Assembly (NCBI GenBank): GCA_024138025.1
Contig: JAMXBD010000820.1
Coordinates: 124,001 to 188,000, forward strand
Source: Combretum micranthum
Lineage: Eukaryota > Streptophyta > Magnoliopsida > Myrtales > Combretaceae
Direction: 5' to 3'
DNA: 64,000 nt
Shown here: in pieces, positions 10,160 to 23,659 of the stretch
Layout of the letters: every line of letters begins with the position of its first letter
Numbering within the stretch: the first letter of the stretch is position 1
Program-made: the position numbers and the translations under genes
The notes under the pieces: model-generated
The model's input: only the letters and a program-made list of their open reading frames with translations
The model's database searches: none
What the model was told of the DNA's origin: nothing

Positions 10160-13100
10160 ATGGCTCCTCCGACTCCAAGACTTGTTGTACCAATTGACTT
10201 GAAGAAGAAACCATGGGAACAAAAGTCCCCTCTACACAATCGTTGGCATCCTGAAATACCCTTTGTAGGAGAAGTCATAACAGGTGAAGTTTTCAGAGTA
10301 GAAATGGTAGACTGGACTGGAGGTGCTATAAAAGATGATGATTCTGCTTTGGATGTCAAGTTCCTAGACCTCTCCACCGTATGTATAACATTTTTTATCC
10401 AATCTAAATTTCATATAGATTGTCTTGTTCCTAGCTAATTTAGTCATGTATTAGTGAATTATTTAAGAAAGTTTATTTATTTAAATTATGAGGGAAATAA
10501 GTGAGACTGTGATGCAGTAGCATGGAAAAATGAATATCGACATGTTTCATTACTATGGTTAAATTATATATTTCTTGTAAGAATGATAAAACTACCTTGA
10601 ACTTAGAACTGATCATGAAAGACTACATCATGAATTTTCAGGTTTAATTATCTTTTTTTGGTAATACATGAGGAAGAAATGCCCTTCAAGCCATCCTCTT
10701 AAAGCCCAAGATCTAAAATTAGGCAATTTCCAATAGCATTTAGTTAGCGTATTGAAAATTATAAAAAGAAAATATATTAGTTGATTGTTGGCACTTCATA
10801 GGAAATCAAGTTATTTAGATTGTTACAGACCAAGTGGGTAATTTGACTAAGTATACAATTAGGTTCTTATGGTAAAATAAAGGAATTAATGAATGTAAAC
10901 CTCAAAGTTCACTTTATCCTAAGTTAGTTCTTGATGAAAAAGAAGGATGTTACTTTCTTCACATTTCTCTATGTTTTGATTCCAATCCTAACACATCCCT
11001 TAACATATATATACAGAATTAGTGACACTGTTAAAAGAAATAGCCATTTCCCTTATGAGCCTCAAAGTCTTGGGGAGTTTCTAACTAATCAATGAATTTG
11101 GATATGCAAAAAGATCTATTTGACATGGCTGGACAGAATTTTTGAAGTGATTTAGATGATTGAGACTCTAAGATAGCTGTACTGGCATATCGAACCTGTA
11201 GGACCAATTAGTGATCTAATTTCAATTTCGTATTCAAATGGGTGTAGGTCCATTATCTTAGTGGACCAATTAGAGTGGTGGATAAAGATGGGGTTCCAGC
11301 AAAGCCAGGAGACCTTCTTGCTGTTGAAATATGCAACTTGGGGCCTCTACCAGAAGATGAATGGGGCTATACGGCAACATTTGACAGAGAAAATGGTGGT
11401 GGTTTTTTGACTGATCATTTCCCTTGTGCAACCAAAGCTATATGGTATTTTGAAGGAATATATGCATATTCTCCTAACATACCAGGCCGGTATACTTGCT
11501 ATTGTAATGCTTAAGCATCAGATGTATTGTGTAGTTCAGGCTATTAAAGTTTGTTGAATTACAGGAGTAAGATTTCCAGGCTTGACTCACCCTGGAATAA
11601 TTGGAACCGCACCATCAATGGAACTACTGAGTATAATATGAGCGGGAGAAGACACTAGAAGAAACGGGTCACCAGTCCTTGAAACTATGTGAAGTGTTGC
11701 ATACGAGACCACTTGCAAACTTACCTTCAACGAAAGGTTGTATCCTAGGGAAGGTACATTTCAAACCAAAACTAAACAAAGTATTTGAATGTGCTAAGTG
11801 GGTGCAAATGTGGAAAATAGAATTCTCTGAGCTGTCTAAGATATATGGAGGTCCTCGTATAATCTTCCTTTCTGGAAAACACAATTTTTCAAGCTGTCTA
11901 AGATATATGGAGGTCCTTGTTTAAATTTAGATTCATGAAGGAAATCCTGAATGGGAAAGGATTGGAAAAGAAGCTGCAAGAACAATCCCAGAAGAGAAAA
12001 TGGTGGAAATTGTGACATCAAGAATCTCAGCAGAGGTTCAAGAATATATCTTCCAGTTTTTATGGAAGGAGCAAATCTTAGCACCGGCGACATGCACTTT
12101 TCACAGGGAGATGGTGAGGTCTCATTTTGTGGGGCAATTGAGATGAGTGGATTTCTAGACCTCAAGTAACTTTCTGTCCTTATCTCTAGATACATTAGTT
12201 ATGCAGTTCAGCTCATAGTCAAGTACAAAAGGACATCATAAACTTAAACAAAGGCAGCATACCTTTCTAACTCTAATTTGGACTAAAGGGGACAATTTTG
12301 GTTATTTTTTCTTATCAGGTGTGAAATCATAAGGGGTGGTATGAAGGAGTACCTCACACCAATGGGGCCAACACCACTTCATGTAAATCCCATCTTTGAG
12401 ATAGGTCCAGTGGAGCCAAGATTTTCAGAGTGGTTGGTGTTTGAAGGGATCAGTGTTGATGAGAGTGGAAGACAGCATTATCTCGATGCAAGTGTGGCCT
12501 ACAAGAGAGCTGTGCTTAATGCCATAGACTATCTTTCCAAATTTGGATACTCCAAAGAGCAGGTCCACACTTCCTCACATCTTGCATTCACTTGGCATAG
12601 TGCTAAATATTCCCATTTGTTGATTTCGTACTCTTCGTTTAATTATAAAATAGCCACACGTTTCTTTATTAGTTTATGCCATCAGATTGATTTATTGTGG
12701 ATCAAACTTCACAATGCTTTCCAAATAGGGGAGACTAAGTTCATGTTCCAATGTTTTGTCTTACTCGCTTGTCAGTTTAACTTTAGCCTAAGAGGCCATG
12801 ATCAAGCTCTTAGCCCGCAGATGATAGACGTGTTGAAACATAAAAGTAAAGCAGCATGCATCTATATCTACTCACCTAAACTTTTACTTTAGAAAGATAA
12901 CTGATGGGATGAATTCATTTGCGACCAGATGTATCTTCTACTTTCCTGCTGTCCATGTGAAGGAAGGATTTCAGGGATAGTCGATTCCCCCAATGCAGTA
13001 GCAACACTTGCAATCCCGACTTCTATATTTGACCAGGTGTTGCTTTCTTTTTATAATCAAACTTCTCTTCTTCTTCTTTTGTGCTATGCACATATTGGTA

Positions 13101-13557
13101 TCTTCCTATGTTTTGTTCACCAGTGATAGCTTTTTCTGCAATTTACGTATTTGATGTTCAATTCATTTCTCTGCAAGGAAAAGTATAGAAGTCAATGCCA
13201 AAAATACAAAGAAAAGAGAAGGAAGGACTCAGAATCAATTATAAATTACCAATAAGAGGAAAGAAAATCCAGTTTACCACTGAACCACAAATTTACAGCG
13301 GAACATACACTAAAAATTTAATGTTGGATTTTCTTTTCCAAATTCCTTTCTATATAATCCCATGTAGTCCCATAAAATCACCTGTTGACTTAACTAGTAT
13401 GGTAATCTCAAAGCAGTAATGCTTGTGCAATTTGCAGGATATTCGTCCGAAAAACAAGGTGCCTGTTGGCCCGCAGATAGTAAGAAAGCCGGATGTCCTA
13501 AAATGCAGTTATGATGGAAAGTTGCCCATCACAAGGAATCCTGCGTCAACCGAGTAG
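10160..13557 (+). pseudogene. IAMH: Formamidase / indole-3-acetamide hydrolase, copy 1
   Basis: This gene belongs to the acetamidase/formamidase (FmdA_AmdA) family, about 450 residues in plants. Members split short amides; the Arabidopsis tandem pair IAMH1/IAMH2 converts indole-3-acetamide to auxin. Seven exons can be placed: 10160-10378, 11248-11485, 11565-11753, 11931-12165, 12319-12562, 12929-13036 and 13438-13557 (TAG). Landmarks in order are PRLVVPIDLKKKPWEQK, HYLSGPIRVVDKDG, ENGGGFLTDHFP, GTAPSMELL, STGDMHFSQGDGEVSFCG, TPLHVNPIFEIGPVEPRF and LLLSCCPCEGRISGIVDSP. Exons 1, 2, 5, 6 and 7 are open. Exon 3 has a 2-base deletion near 11637 giving TGA at 11639. Exon 4 lacks one base near 11990. 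The exon-2 donor is GC, not GT. Exon sizes otherwise equal copy 2. The start codon lies 65 bp from a hAT end. It is probably a pseudogene, unless the lesions are assembly errors. Confidence 0.85.
11831..11925 (+). repeat. 62-bp duplication in copy 1 intron 3
   Basis: The word gctgtctaagatatatggag occurs at 11831 and again at 11893, followed in both cases by gtcct. This gives a short tandem duplication just before the exon-4 acceptor (ag at 11929-11930). It is absent from the matching intron of copy 2. Confidence 0.75.
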
Positions 13558-14982
13558 TCTGTGCCTCAAAGCTTCAAATCTGAAGCCAAATTCTATGCCT
13601 TCACAAACAATGATATATGTACAGATATAGCTGGACAAATGATGCATCATCCAGATCGTGAACTCTCTTGCAGAAGGTGACTTGGACAGCTGAAACAATC
13701 CTGAGTAGCACATCCAATAACAAGAAAATCCATGGAAGCTATCGATCTTTCTGTACATGTCCAAACCAGTTTTATATTGGATTGAGGTTCGACTGGAGTT
13801 TCACATATGGATTGTTGACATTGGTCTGATGTGGTTGGATAAATCAAGTGCTGATCAGTCCATGATATGTTTTATTCAATGCAACACATAAGAAAAACAT
13901 TCAGTCTAAAAATGCTTTTTCACTTTTAATAATAGATATAAACCAGCAGGAATCAAGGAGAATTTCATTTTTTTTTTTCGTCTTTATTTTTTCCACTTGA
14001 GCTTTTTATTGTTTATCATCATTATCTTATATCAATATCTGAAAACAGCGGTTTAAGGCTTGCTAGAATAGCTAGTACAGTGCAAGCATTCTTGCTGTGG
14101 GCATGTTGGAAGGCAATGAAACCTCTCTGTTTTTATGCTTTCAATTTCGATCAATTAACAAATAAATAGTCTAGATTTGTAAACTATTTTATAATATTGT
14201 TGTGACGTTATAAATTATTACACGTGACAGCATCTAAAAAGAATAAACTGATAAAAATTTGGATATTGTAAATGAACAGACTTAGATGAAAAAAAAAAAA
14301 AAGTACTTATATAGGTGGAGGTCATTAAGTCGTTGGCAAGAGTAACCTTAATGGAGCTTATTTGGCATGGAAACTTATGTAAAGGAGTCCTTTTATGAAT
14401 TGTTTAACTAATAGAAAAGGTTGTTTAGCTTTAGTGGGTTACATAGTTGATCAATCCAAAAAAGTGAGTTGTTTGGGTTTTTTTTTTTTTTTTTACTTTT
14501 AATGTTAATTGTGTATAATTTATATAATGTCGAACTCATAAAAATTAAAAAAAAAAATCATGTTAAGTAACTTTTATGTTACTCATGAATAAAGTAGTGA
14601 GTTTTTTAATAAAAAAAAATTATTTAAAATGCTGATATGATATGTTAAGTAAGTTGCTCAGTAACTATATTGATAAAGTTGATCCAACAACAATATGCCA
14701 TTTGGAGTAAAACGAGTAACTACTAGTATTTGATAGCATACAATAGTAATTGAGTCTTTTCGATAAGGTGATAATATAAAAATTTTCGCATCAGATGTGG
14801 ATGCAATCGATGATGCCAAATCCACTCAACACGGTAAAATTAATATTTCTGAGCCCGAATTGATGATGATGACCATATAATTCAAAATTTCCAAGTCCCG
14901 ATAATACAGATGGCCACTTTTGGAATGGATGGCATTGGCATCTCGTTGGTCAATATAACAAAACTACACGGCACTAGTTAAT
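13558..14982. other. Copy 1 3' flank and intergenic DNA
   Basis: The first few hundred bases are likely the 3' untranslated region of formamidase copy 1. Beyond about 13900 the DNA is AT-rich with poly-A/T runs (13969-13978, 14289-14302, 14477-14494). No protein similarity, RNA gene or clear repeat is visible. Confidence 0.5.
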
Positions 14983-17900
14983 TTTTTTTTTCTTTTTTTT
15001 TGGTCAAAGAAAGAAAAATTCATTCCAAACATCAAGAGTTTGATACAACAAACAAACCAACAATAAAAGGAACAGAAAAGCTATTGCTTAAAATAGAGAA
15101 CAAAGAAAATGAGGATATTTGAATCCAATCCAAAAGACACATCTTCATTCTATTATGAATTGCTATCCAATTAGCAGCTGAGATAGCTTCTCTGGGAATT
15201 AAATTGAATTCCACTTTATCAAAAAAAGATAAGAGAGAATGCACATCTGACAAGATAGATCGCAAGCACCACGAAGCTTCTATATATTGTGTTAAAGCTC
15301 GATACACTATGGTTGAATCTATTTCAACTATAAGCCTTAGCCATCCTCTACTCTTAGCATAAATAAGGGAATCTCTCGCTGCATAAGCCTCAGCTTCCAA
15401 AACAGAGTTGACCGCTACGGATTTGCCACTGCCCCCTAAAACCACACCCCTGTAATCTCTTGCAATTAGTCCTACTGCTGCTTCCCTTTTGAGTGGATCA
15501 ACAGAAGCATCAAAATTGACCTTAATGACATTCTCAACAGGGGGGCGCCACCTTATGTCGGTTTTGTGCATCATAGCCAAGGTAGCATGTGTATGACCAA
15601 GCTGCCTCCAAGAAGAGGGTCTTGAAAGAACCAACCTGTTCTCATTGAGATGCCGGCCTTGTGAAGGAGTGTTAGTGCAAAGTAAAACCGATGTTGAAGT
15701 CATCATCTGCTATAGGCTTTCCATTGGATGGTTGTTACTAGTGCTGGTCATAATGTCCTACTAAGACTGACCTCTACTGCCCCTAAACATTATATCTTCT
15801 TGCCGTTGAGTGTTAGTTTCTGAGATGTACATGTTGGTATCTATTCTGCAAGGCGCCGATCCTAGTAGGGGCCATTGATTTGAAGGATGGGTGTTGTTCA
15901 TGGCATTGACATAGTGGTTAGATACTTGATTAAGATGGTCATCGTGATAAGAGTTTTGCACTACCTTGTCCAAAATTATATCAAGCCCCAGCAAAGCTTT
16001 TTCTACCATAGCTATTGTTAAATACACCTCTGGGCTTTTTTTCCTAAAACAGCCGAGCACCTCCCCTTCCATATAAACCACGCAACAATACTTAGCTTGG
16101 CAAAATAAAGAAATTTAGTCCTTTTGTCCGGAAAACCCTCAAGGCAAGAAGTCATCCAATAATCTGGAATAATAACTTGTGCTGGGGAAATATGAATCCC
16201 TAAGGTGGCAAACCAAACCAGACGTGTCCATGGATAACACAGAATAAAACGTTCCACAGATTCAACTTTTGAACAAAATTGACAAACAAGTGAATGGATT
16301 ACCTTTCTTCTTGCCAAATTCTTTTATGTAGACAAAGCATTATTCAAAGCACGCCAGATGAAGTGTTTGATCTTGGTAGTACTTGGGTTATGTCATATTA
16401 GCTTCCAAACTTCCTTTCCTATGCTATGAGAGCTTGAAGCTTGCAAATTCTATTCGTGGGAATTACATCTAAGGAAGTTATAGGCTGATCTAACTGAGCA
16501 TTTACCATTTTTCTCATGATGCCATACCAATTTGTCTTCATTCTAGCATAAAGGGAGAGGTATCTTGAGTATAGCTTAGACATATATTCATCAAACCACT
16601 TTTTCAATTCATGCAAATTCCAGGACCTTGATTGTTGATGTATCAAATCTGCTACCCTTAAATCTTGGGCTTCCTCATTGGTCCTTATGTATGGTTGGTG
16701 GTTTTCAAAGCTAGGTACCCATCTATCCATCATGACGTTGATAGATTGTCCATCTCCTACCTACAATAAAGCCCCATGCAATAGAATCTCCTTACCATGT
16801 AAGATGCTGGCCCACCCCACGAGTCTCTAAACCCTCTCTTAGCCTACAAAAAGGAAGAATAGGGATAATGGATGCCCTTAATTACACAAACCCACAAGGC
16901 ATCAGGGTTAGAATGAATCTTACATGCTAGTTTGGTAAGCATGGCTGAATTGAAATCAATAAGGTCCTTAAATCCTAAACCCCTTGTGGATTTCGGAAGT
17001 GTGATCTTATCCCGTCTTTGCCAATGAATTTGCACTCCTCTTGATTTTGTCCCCACCAATACTAGGCAATCAAAGAATTGACTTCTTTACACCATTTGGC
17101 TGGAAATTTGAAACAACTCATAGAGTATGTTGGAATTGCTCCTGCTACTACCTTGATAAGTGTCTTCCTACCTACATTTGAAAGTAGATATCTCTTGCAG
17201 TTCTTAAGCTCTAAACGGATCCTGTCCTTGAAAAACCCTAACACTTTAGTCTTGTTGTGGCCCCACATTGTAGGCAATCCCAAATATTTGCCTGGATTTT
17301 GTGTGTTGGGAACTCCATGATGTTGCATATATCCTCTACAATCCCAGGTGGGGCATTAAAGCTAAAGAACATACTGGAATTCTGGAAATTGACCATTTGG
17401 CCTGAAGCTGTATAGTAATCATGAATAATCCTTTTAAGCACCTACATATTGTATATAATAGCTTTTGCAAAGAACAAAGAGTCATCAGCAAATAAGAGAT
17501 GGGGCATCATAGGGCATGATCTCCTAATTTTAAGTCCAGTGAGTTGATTTCTAGCAACAACATTCTCCATATTGCATGATAGAACATCTGCTATGAGAAT
17601 GAATAAGTAGGGAGACAAAGGATCTCCCTATCTAAGACCTCTAGATGGTCTAACATAACCTGCTATTTTTCTATCTATAGAAATACTATAAGAGATAGAG
17701 GTCACACACTCCATAACCCATTTAGTCCAGACATCACAAAAGCCAAGTTTTTCCGAAACACCTTTTAGAAAATCCCATTCAACCTAGTCATATGCTTTGT
17801 TCATGTCAAGCTTTAGGCCACGATAGGTTTTCCTACTGCAGGGCTTGGTTCTAAGAAAGAGAAAAGCTTCGTGGGCTATTATGATGTTATCATGAATAAC

Positions 17901-19490
17901 TCAATTTGGCACAAAAGCACTTTATGATTCAAATACCAAAGCATTCAAAAAAGGTTTTAATCTATTGACCAAAATTCTGGAAATGATTTTGTAGACAAAT
18001 TACAAAGAATAATAGGACAAAAATGGCTGACATTTTGTGGGGATGGGATTTTGGGTATAAGCACAATTTCAGAGTTGTTAAGAGAAGGAGGAAGGTTACC
18101 TGTATTGAAGAAAGAGAGAACCATATCCACCACGCTGTTCCCCACTATATTCCAGTATCATTCATAGAAGATGCCAAGGTAGCCATCTGGTCCTGGAGCT
18201 TTCAAAGCCCCAAGTTGATAAGCTGCGTTCTTAACTTCTTCAGGTAAGAGACTTTAGCTCAAGGAATCATTCATTTCTGTGCTGACCAAAGCCGATATTG
18301 ACTGCAAAATATTCCCCCAATCTCTATCTCCATCTGATTGGAATATACTAGTATATAAACTCTGAAAGGTTTTCATTATGTCTTCCTCTTTCTCCAACCA
18401 CCTTTCATCATCCCCTTTCAGTTTAAGTATTTTGTTCCCCTTCCTTCTCATAAGGGTAAACTAGTGGAAAAACTTTGTGTTTCTATCTCCTTCTTTCAGC
18501 CAACTAACCCTAGATCTTTGCCTCCAAAACATTTCCTCTCTTGTCCACAATTGGTCAAGTTTAGCTAACAAGGCTCTTTCTAAGGATAGATCCATATTTG
18601 CTCCTTTCTTTTGATTTTCCAGCGACTCTCATTTAACTTTTTTAATTTCTGTGTTGTTGTTAGGAAAGCAATTTTGGCTCCAAACCTTCAATTTTATCCT
18701 GCATCTCTTAAGTCTGTACCTGAGTAGATAAGGATGGCTTGTAGGTAGGGGAAGATTCTAGACTTCTTCAATAACCTCCCTACACTCCTCAGTTGTTGTC
18801 CACATTTTCTCAAACTTGAACTTCTTTTTGCCCTTCTTATCAAAAAAGAATTTATAATTAGGGCAACAAGATCTGATCCAATGAGTTCACTATGTGTAAC
18901 CACACAAGATTAGTAAGCTTAGATCCACTTCTGTGCACCTAAAGCTCTGTCGATCGTCTCCAACACCAACTCGATTTTTCTCTTCTATTCGACCAATTGA
19001 ACCATGGTCTTTGATAACCTAGATCGTTTAGGTTGGAGTTCATGATCACGCCATGAAAACTTCCATAAGTTTGGTGCAACGAAGGCTGCCACCAATCTTT
19101 TTCATGAGTATAGAGAATGTTGTTGAAGTCACCAATACATAACCATGGTCTTCTCATGTTTGCACTGATATCTACAAGAGTATTCCAAAGTAGCCGACGC
19201 TTTGCATAGATTGGATCCGCATAAATCCATGAGACTTGCATAAAAATAGACTCGTCTACTAACTTTATTAAATAGTGAATGAAGTTTTTATCAGCATGTT
19301 GTATTTCAATATTCACATCATCCGTCCACCATAACGCAAGACCACCTGAGAGTCCAAATGGCAATACATAAAATTCATAACCGAACTTCAATCTTCTTCT
19401 AATCCCAGATAACTTCTTCGTTTTTTTTTTTGTTTCCATCAAGAAAACAATACATCTAAGCTAGATCTAAACAAGCTTCTAAGAAAACTA
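14983..19490 (-). mobile_element. 5'-truncated L1-type LINE
   Basis: A minus-strand non-LTR retrotransposon whose 3' poly(A) tail appears as the T-rich run at 14983-15000 on the plus strand. Reading back, the order is endonuclease, reverse transcriptase, zinc-binding zf-RVT part and a C-terminal RNase H, as in plant L1 ORF2. ORF1 (gag-like) is missing. Coding similarity begins near 19490 with a leader ending DVLF, so the copy is truncated at its 5' end. No matching target duplication was found by eye. Confidence 0.85.
15032..19490 (-). pseudogene. LINE ORF2 (EN-RT-zf-RNase H), degenerate
   Basis: Endonuclease: about 18940-19490, with METKKKTKKL, GLSGGLALWWTDDVNIEI and RPWLCIGDFNNILYTHEK. Reverse transcriptase: about 17330-18250, with NSEIVLIPKI, a KAYDWVEWDFL-like start near 17780, GLRQGDPLSP with the Q codon now TAG near 17628, and the catalytic LFADDSLFF at about 17470-17495. 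Thumb and connection: 16419-17328, with KYLGLPTMWG and IHWQRRDKITLPKSTRGLGF. zf-RVT: about 16080-16320, with CQFCSKVESVERFILCYPWTRLVW. RNase H: 15032-15640, with VNFDASVDPLKREAAVGLI, LEAEAYAARDSL and VEIDSTIVYRAL. Many stops and shifts make it inactive. A RNase H of this kind is typical of plant L1 elements. Confidence 0.85.
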
Positions 19491-20172
19491 AAACATCATC
19501 CCATCCACATCAAATCATCAATATCATCATCACCAACATCAAATCATCAGCATCCTTCATATAAGAAAACCAAATTGAAATGGAACATTGGCTAAGGTTA
19601 TAACAAAGATTGTTCCAAAAGCAGACACTTATCCAAGAGTTTTTAAACTTATGATAAAACAATAATTTGATCAGACACTAAGTAGGAACCCCGCCATTGT
19701 TGCAAAGATCGCTCTACCAAGATATGGACAGCTCTCCCTTATCTACCAAAATATTTCTTTCCTCTTTGATTATAGTCATTTATTATAAGGTCATCGAAAC
19801 ATACATATACCAAAAATACTCATATCCAAAGTAATCAAACATTTAAAACAATATGCTTTCTTTATCAAATTAAGCTCAACATACTATAATTATCTCTAGG
19901 TCATTTATTCATTAAGTCTATATTGATTTAACTTAATCACTTAATTAAATTATTAAGTTGTATCCATTAATCTCTCTAATTCATTCTCATTTATCTATTC
20001 AGACCTTAATCAACTTAAATCTCTTATTTCAAACTAATTTCATTTTAGCTTTTTGTAGTCCTTTAAGTTAACTTAGCCTTAAATCCTTTAATTAATTTAC
20101 TTTATATCCAAATTCCACATTAATCATAGTTTAGTTACTAAGTTGTAATCATTCATTCCATTAAAACAAAAC
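19491..20172. other. Intergenic, ATC-rich then AT-rich
   Basis: Starts with an ATC/CAT-rich stretch (about 19493-19556), followed by AT-rich DNA. No gene is seen. Confidence 0.45.
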
Positions 20173-20750
20173 TAGGGGTGTTCACGGATCGGTTAACCAG
20201 TCCATAGCCCTATTTTTTGAACCTAACCATAATGATCGGTTTTTTAATATCTTAATCCTTAACCAGTCCATTATAAACAGTTAATCGTTTTATTTGGTTA
20301 ATTTATTTTATTTTCGGTTTTTAACCATTTAACATAATGGTTTTAACAAATCAAATTGACAATTTCAACAAACCTTATTTTTTAGTCTTTATCAAAGAGT
20401 TTTTCTTTAAATTATTATATATATTACAAGAGCTAAAAAAAAAAAAAAAAATGAAATTAAGGAAAAGGGGAAAAATAAACCTTGGATGTATCATTATCAA
20501 TGAAGTCAAAACAAATCAATTACCACATTAACTCCATCAAACATAAGACAATAGTATTTTAATCGAAATCCAAGGAATATTAACATAGGTAAATTATATG
20601 TATATGTAAATCATATATAATATATTTATAAATATTAACTAAAAACCTTAATCCTAATCCGAAACCAACGGATCAATTAACCATATTTTTCAAATTGGTT
20701 TTACGATTTCAGTTCGGTTTTTCGGTTTTATTAGTTTTTTCGCACCCCTA
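20173..20750. mobile_element. hAT-type MITE (578 bp)
   Basis: The left end is taggggtgttcacgg at 20173. The right end is cgcaccccta ending at 20750, so the inverted pair begins TAGGGGTG. Inside are cggttaaccag- and ttcggtttttcggtttt-type words at opposite ends, common in plant hAT MITEs of this class. Flanks aacaaaac and aaaaaaaa agree at 6 of 8 positions in a low-complexity context, so the target duplication is only suggestive. No coding capacity. Confidence 0.65.
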
Positions 20751-23659
20751 AAAAAAAACGTATTTTACAAGATTTTAACTTAAGCTAGTTCATTTCAACT
20801 AATCATGATTTATTAAACTAAAAAGAACCAAAGTTTATAAACTAAGTTTGTTTTATACATATTAAGCCTAGGTTAACTTAATCTTAGCCAACTTGAATAT
20901 ACTTAATTAATTAAGTTCATTCTAACTCATTTAAGTCCATTTAGTCAAGTTGAACTCAGGTTTGTTAACTAAGCTTATTTTATATCTAGCTTCTATATTT
21001 AATCCAATTATTTATTAAATCTATAAATGCACTTAACTCATGCTTAATTATATCAAATAACTAACAAATATATCAACTATCATTTATCTATCTTATTTTA
21101 GCTCAAAAAGATTCATTTTATACGCAACTATATACACTTAACTAGTAAACACAAGTTTTTAACTTTATTAGGATATGTAACAATTGAAAAAAATCAAAAT
21201 TTAGGCCTTTATATTTTTATAATTTTCAAAAACTTAAAACACTAAAATTTTAGAGCTCTTTTTAAGCTTTTCATAGCCTCTTGAATCAACCCAATCCGAG
21301 TTCAGATGAAAAAGTTATGGTCAATTTACAAAATAGTAACTTGTCTACACGACCTTATGCACGGTTGCTCGAGGCGGTGTTGACCCTGAAAAAACGTCCA
21401 TAGTCAAATTTTTTCCCTTGTAACACTCAACATGGGCTCATGCATGCCCTATCCCTGCAACCCCTGCCACAAATTTCCTTCCACTTTTCTCCATCCTTCT
21501 GTCAAATTTTTCACACTTTGCTTCCATCAAAACATCATCTAATCATCATATAAACTAGTTTTCATGCTTCTAACACTTCTATATTCATACCACAGCATCA
21601 AACACCATCAAACTCTTCATCAAACCCTATATCTACTATTCATCATCTTCTTCACCACCTAACATGTATTAGACATTAAACTGACACATACAAATATAAA
21701 CAACAATTAAAACAAAGTAAATAACAACTAAAGCAAAGTACAAAGCAAAACTTATCTCTTTCAAACATTAAAAATCTCTTGATTCTTCTTTGCTTTCACT
21801 TTCTCAAAGCTTTTGAAACTCCCATGATCATAAACTCTATCTTCTTTCATGATTTTCATCTTCTACTTCTCTTTCAATCTTCTTAAATTTAAGATTTTGT
21901 AGTTGAGATTTGAGAGAAAGAAGAAAAATGAAAAGGAGAAAAGGAAGAGAAAGATGGAACCAGAAAAGGAAGAGGAAAGAAATGAAAAGTCAGCCAAATG
22001 CAAAAAAAGCAAAAAAGGAATAAAAGGATAATTTTTTAGGGCATTTGTTAAATAAGGATTAGAGCTTAAATCTTTTAGATCATTATCTTAAGCTCCGAAA
22101 ATAATTGGAAGATAATTTCAGAATGTATAACATATAAATTAATAGTTTGAATTGAAATTCCAGTTTAGAAATTTAATCTTGTAAAATCTTGATATTTTGT
22201 TTGAGTTTGGGTTTAAAACTGACATTTTTAAATAAGCAAATGAACTCAAAATTTATGGGAATTGCAGAAATAAGTTTGGGTTATAAAAGTTTGATTTAAG
22301 ACACTTTATAAGTTTAGATAAATGACTTTGGAAATTTTGGTCATTTACAATAGAATCAAAAAGGGTTTAAGTTAATAATTGAAAAGAATTAGATAATTTA
22401 ATGCATAAAACAGACTAGAGTTTAAAGTTTACAAAATCATTAAACATTGAAATTGAATTTTCTAAGGGTTTAGAGATTTTAAAAAATAAAAAGAAAAAGA
22501 AAAGAATTCCAATTTGAATTTATAAAGATAAAGAGTTTGATTTGTTAAAAAAGATTGTTAAAACAAATTCGCTACATAAAGGGATGTTTGAAATCACAAA
22601 TCTCAGTTAATTTTCTTATTAATTGGTTATATCAATTTATTTAATTTTATCTTATTAATCATTCTACTTTGCTTAATTTAGTTATTCAAATTCAATTTCT
22701 AACTTAAGTTTTAATTTCAAGTTTTGCTATTATTTTACATTTCTTAAAGAAATTTTGATTCCTTTGATAAATATTCATATTTATTAAGTTTATATATTAC
22801 AGGTGGTATGATTACATTGTTTTGGTCTTTTATTACATTTATTTGAATTTCTTGATATTTTCTTTTTCAAGAAATGTATTAAGATTTACTATTATATAGG
22901 TTTAATCCCTTCTTTCATAAACATCTATTATTCATCCTTTATTTCTTGATTTAGTAGTTTATAACTTTTTAATAATTCATTAACTCCATATAATTGATAT
23001 TCTATGCAATATAGCATATATAAAACAATAAGGATTAGCTTAGCAGATCCAACCTTCATTACTCAATTTTTAAAGAAAACCGAAACTCAATAAAGACGAA
23101 AGATAACGGACAACAGGCAACTTAACTGGACTTGACTCGACTCGTTTCTAGGCCTAAGACAACGCATAAGGACACCACACAACTCACACAGCACAACAAG
23201 CTCAACAAATGAACGTCGTATAATCGTTTTTCCATTATTATCTAAATATATATAGCAATATGCATACAAAATATCTAGTGCTCATGTTCTTTTTAATCAT
23301 TGGGATATTATGCTTTATAATTTTTCTTTAACATAAATATCATGAAAATTTCAAAATCAAGATGTCGTATTTTAGCTCTTTGCATATTTGTCCAAATTAT
23401 CATTATCTTATTAGAGTTGAATTAGGTTATTTCATTATGTTATGAAATTACTATCAATTATTGATTACGTAAAACAATAAAAAATTGTATCTTAAAATTT
23501 TATTGTTATTCATTCAAATTCTCAATCAATAATTAGATTGTTTGTATTATAATATTTTTTTTTTTAAACGTTAAAAATTATAAGTCATTTTTATCATTTC
23601 TTTTTAAAACATTTCAAAAACTTCACATTATTTACTTAATAATTTTATATTCAAGTTGT
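20751..23659. other. AT-rich non-coding DNA, possible LTR relics
   Basis: Long AT-rich stretch with many repeated cttaatttaagt-type words (20760-21120). The phrase aaaaagttatggtcaattta at 21308-21327 is a type common in plant gypsy LTRs. A purine-rich block lies at 21905-22030. No coding similarity, RNA gene or paired ends are visible. It is probably eroded retroelement DNA. Confidence 0.4.

Noticed and set aside
12929..13126. Independent small gene at formamidase exon 6
   Set aside because: LLLSCCPCEGRISGIVDSP is exon 6 of formamidase copy 1; the remainder is intron read-through.
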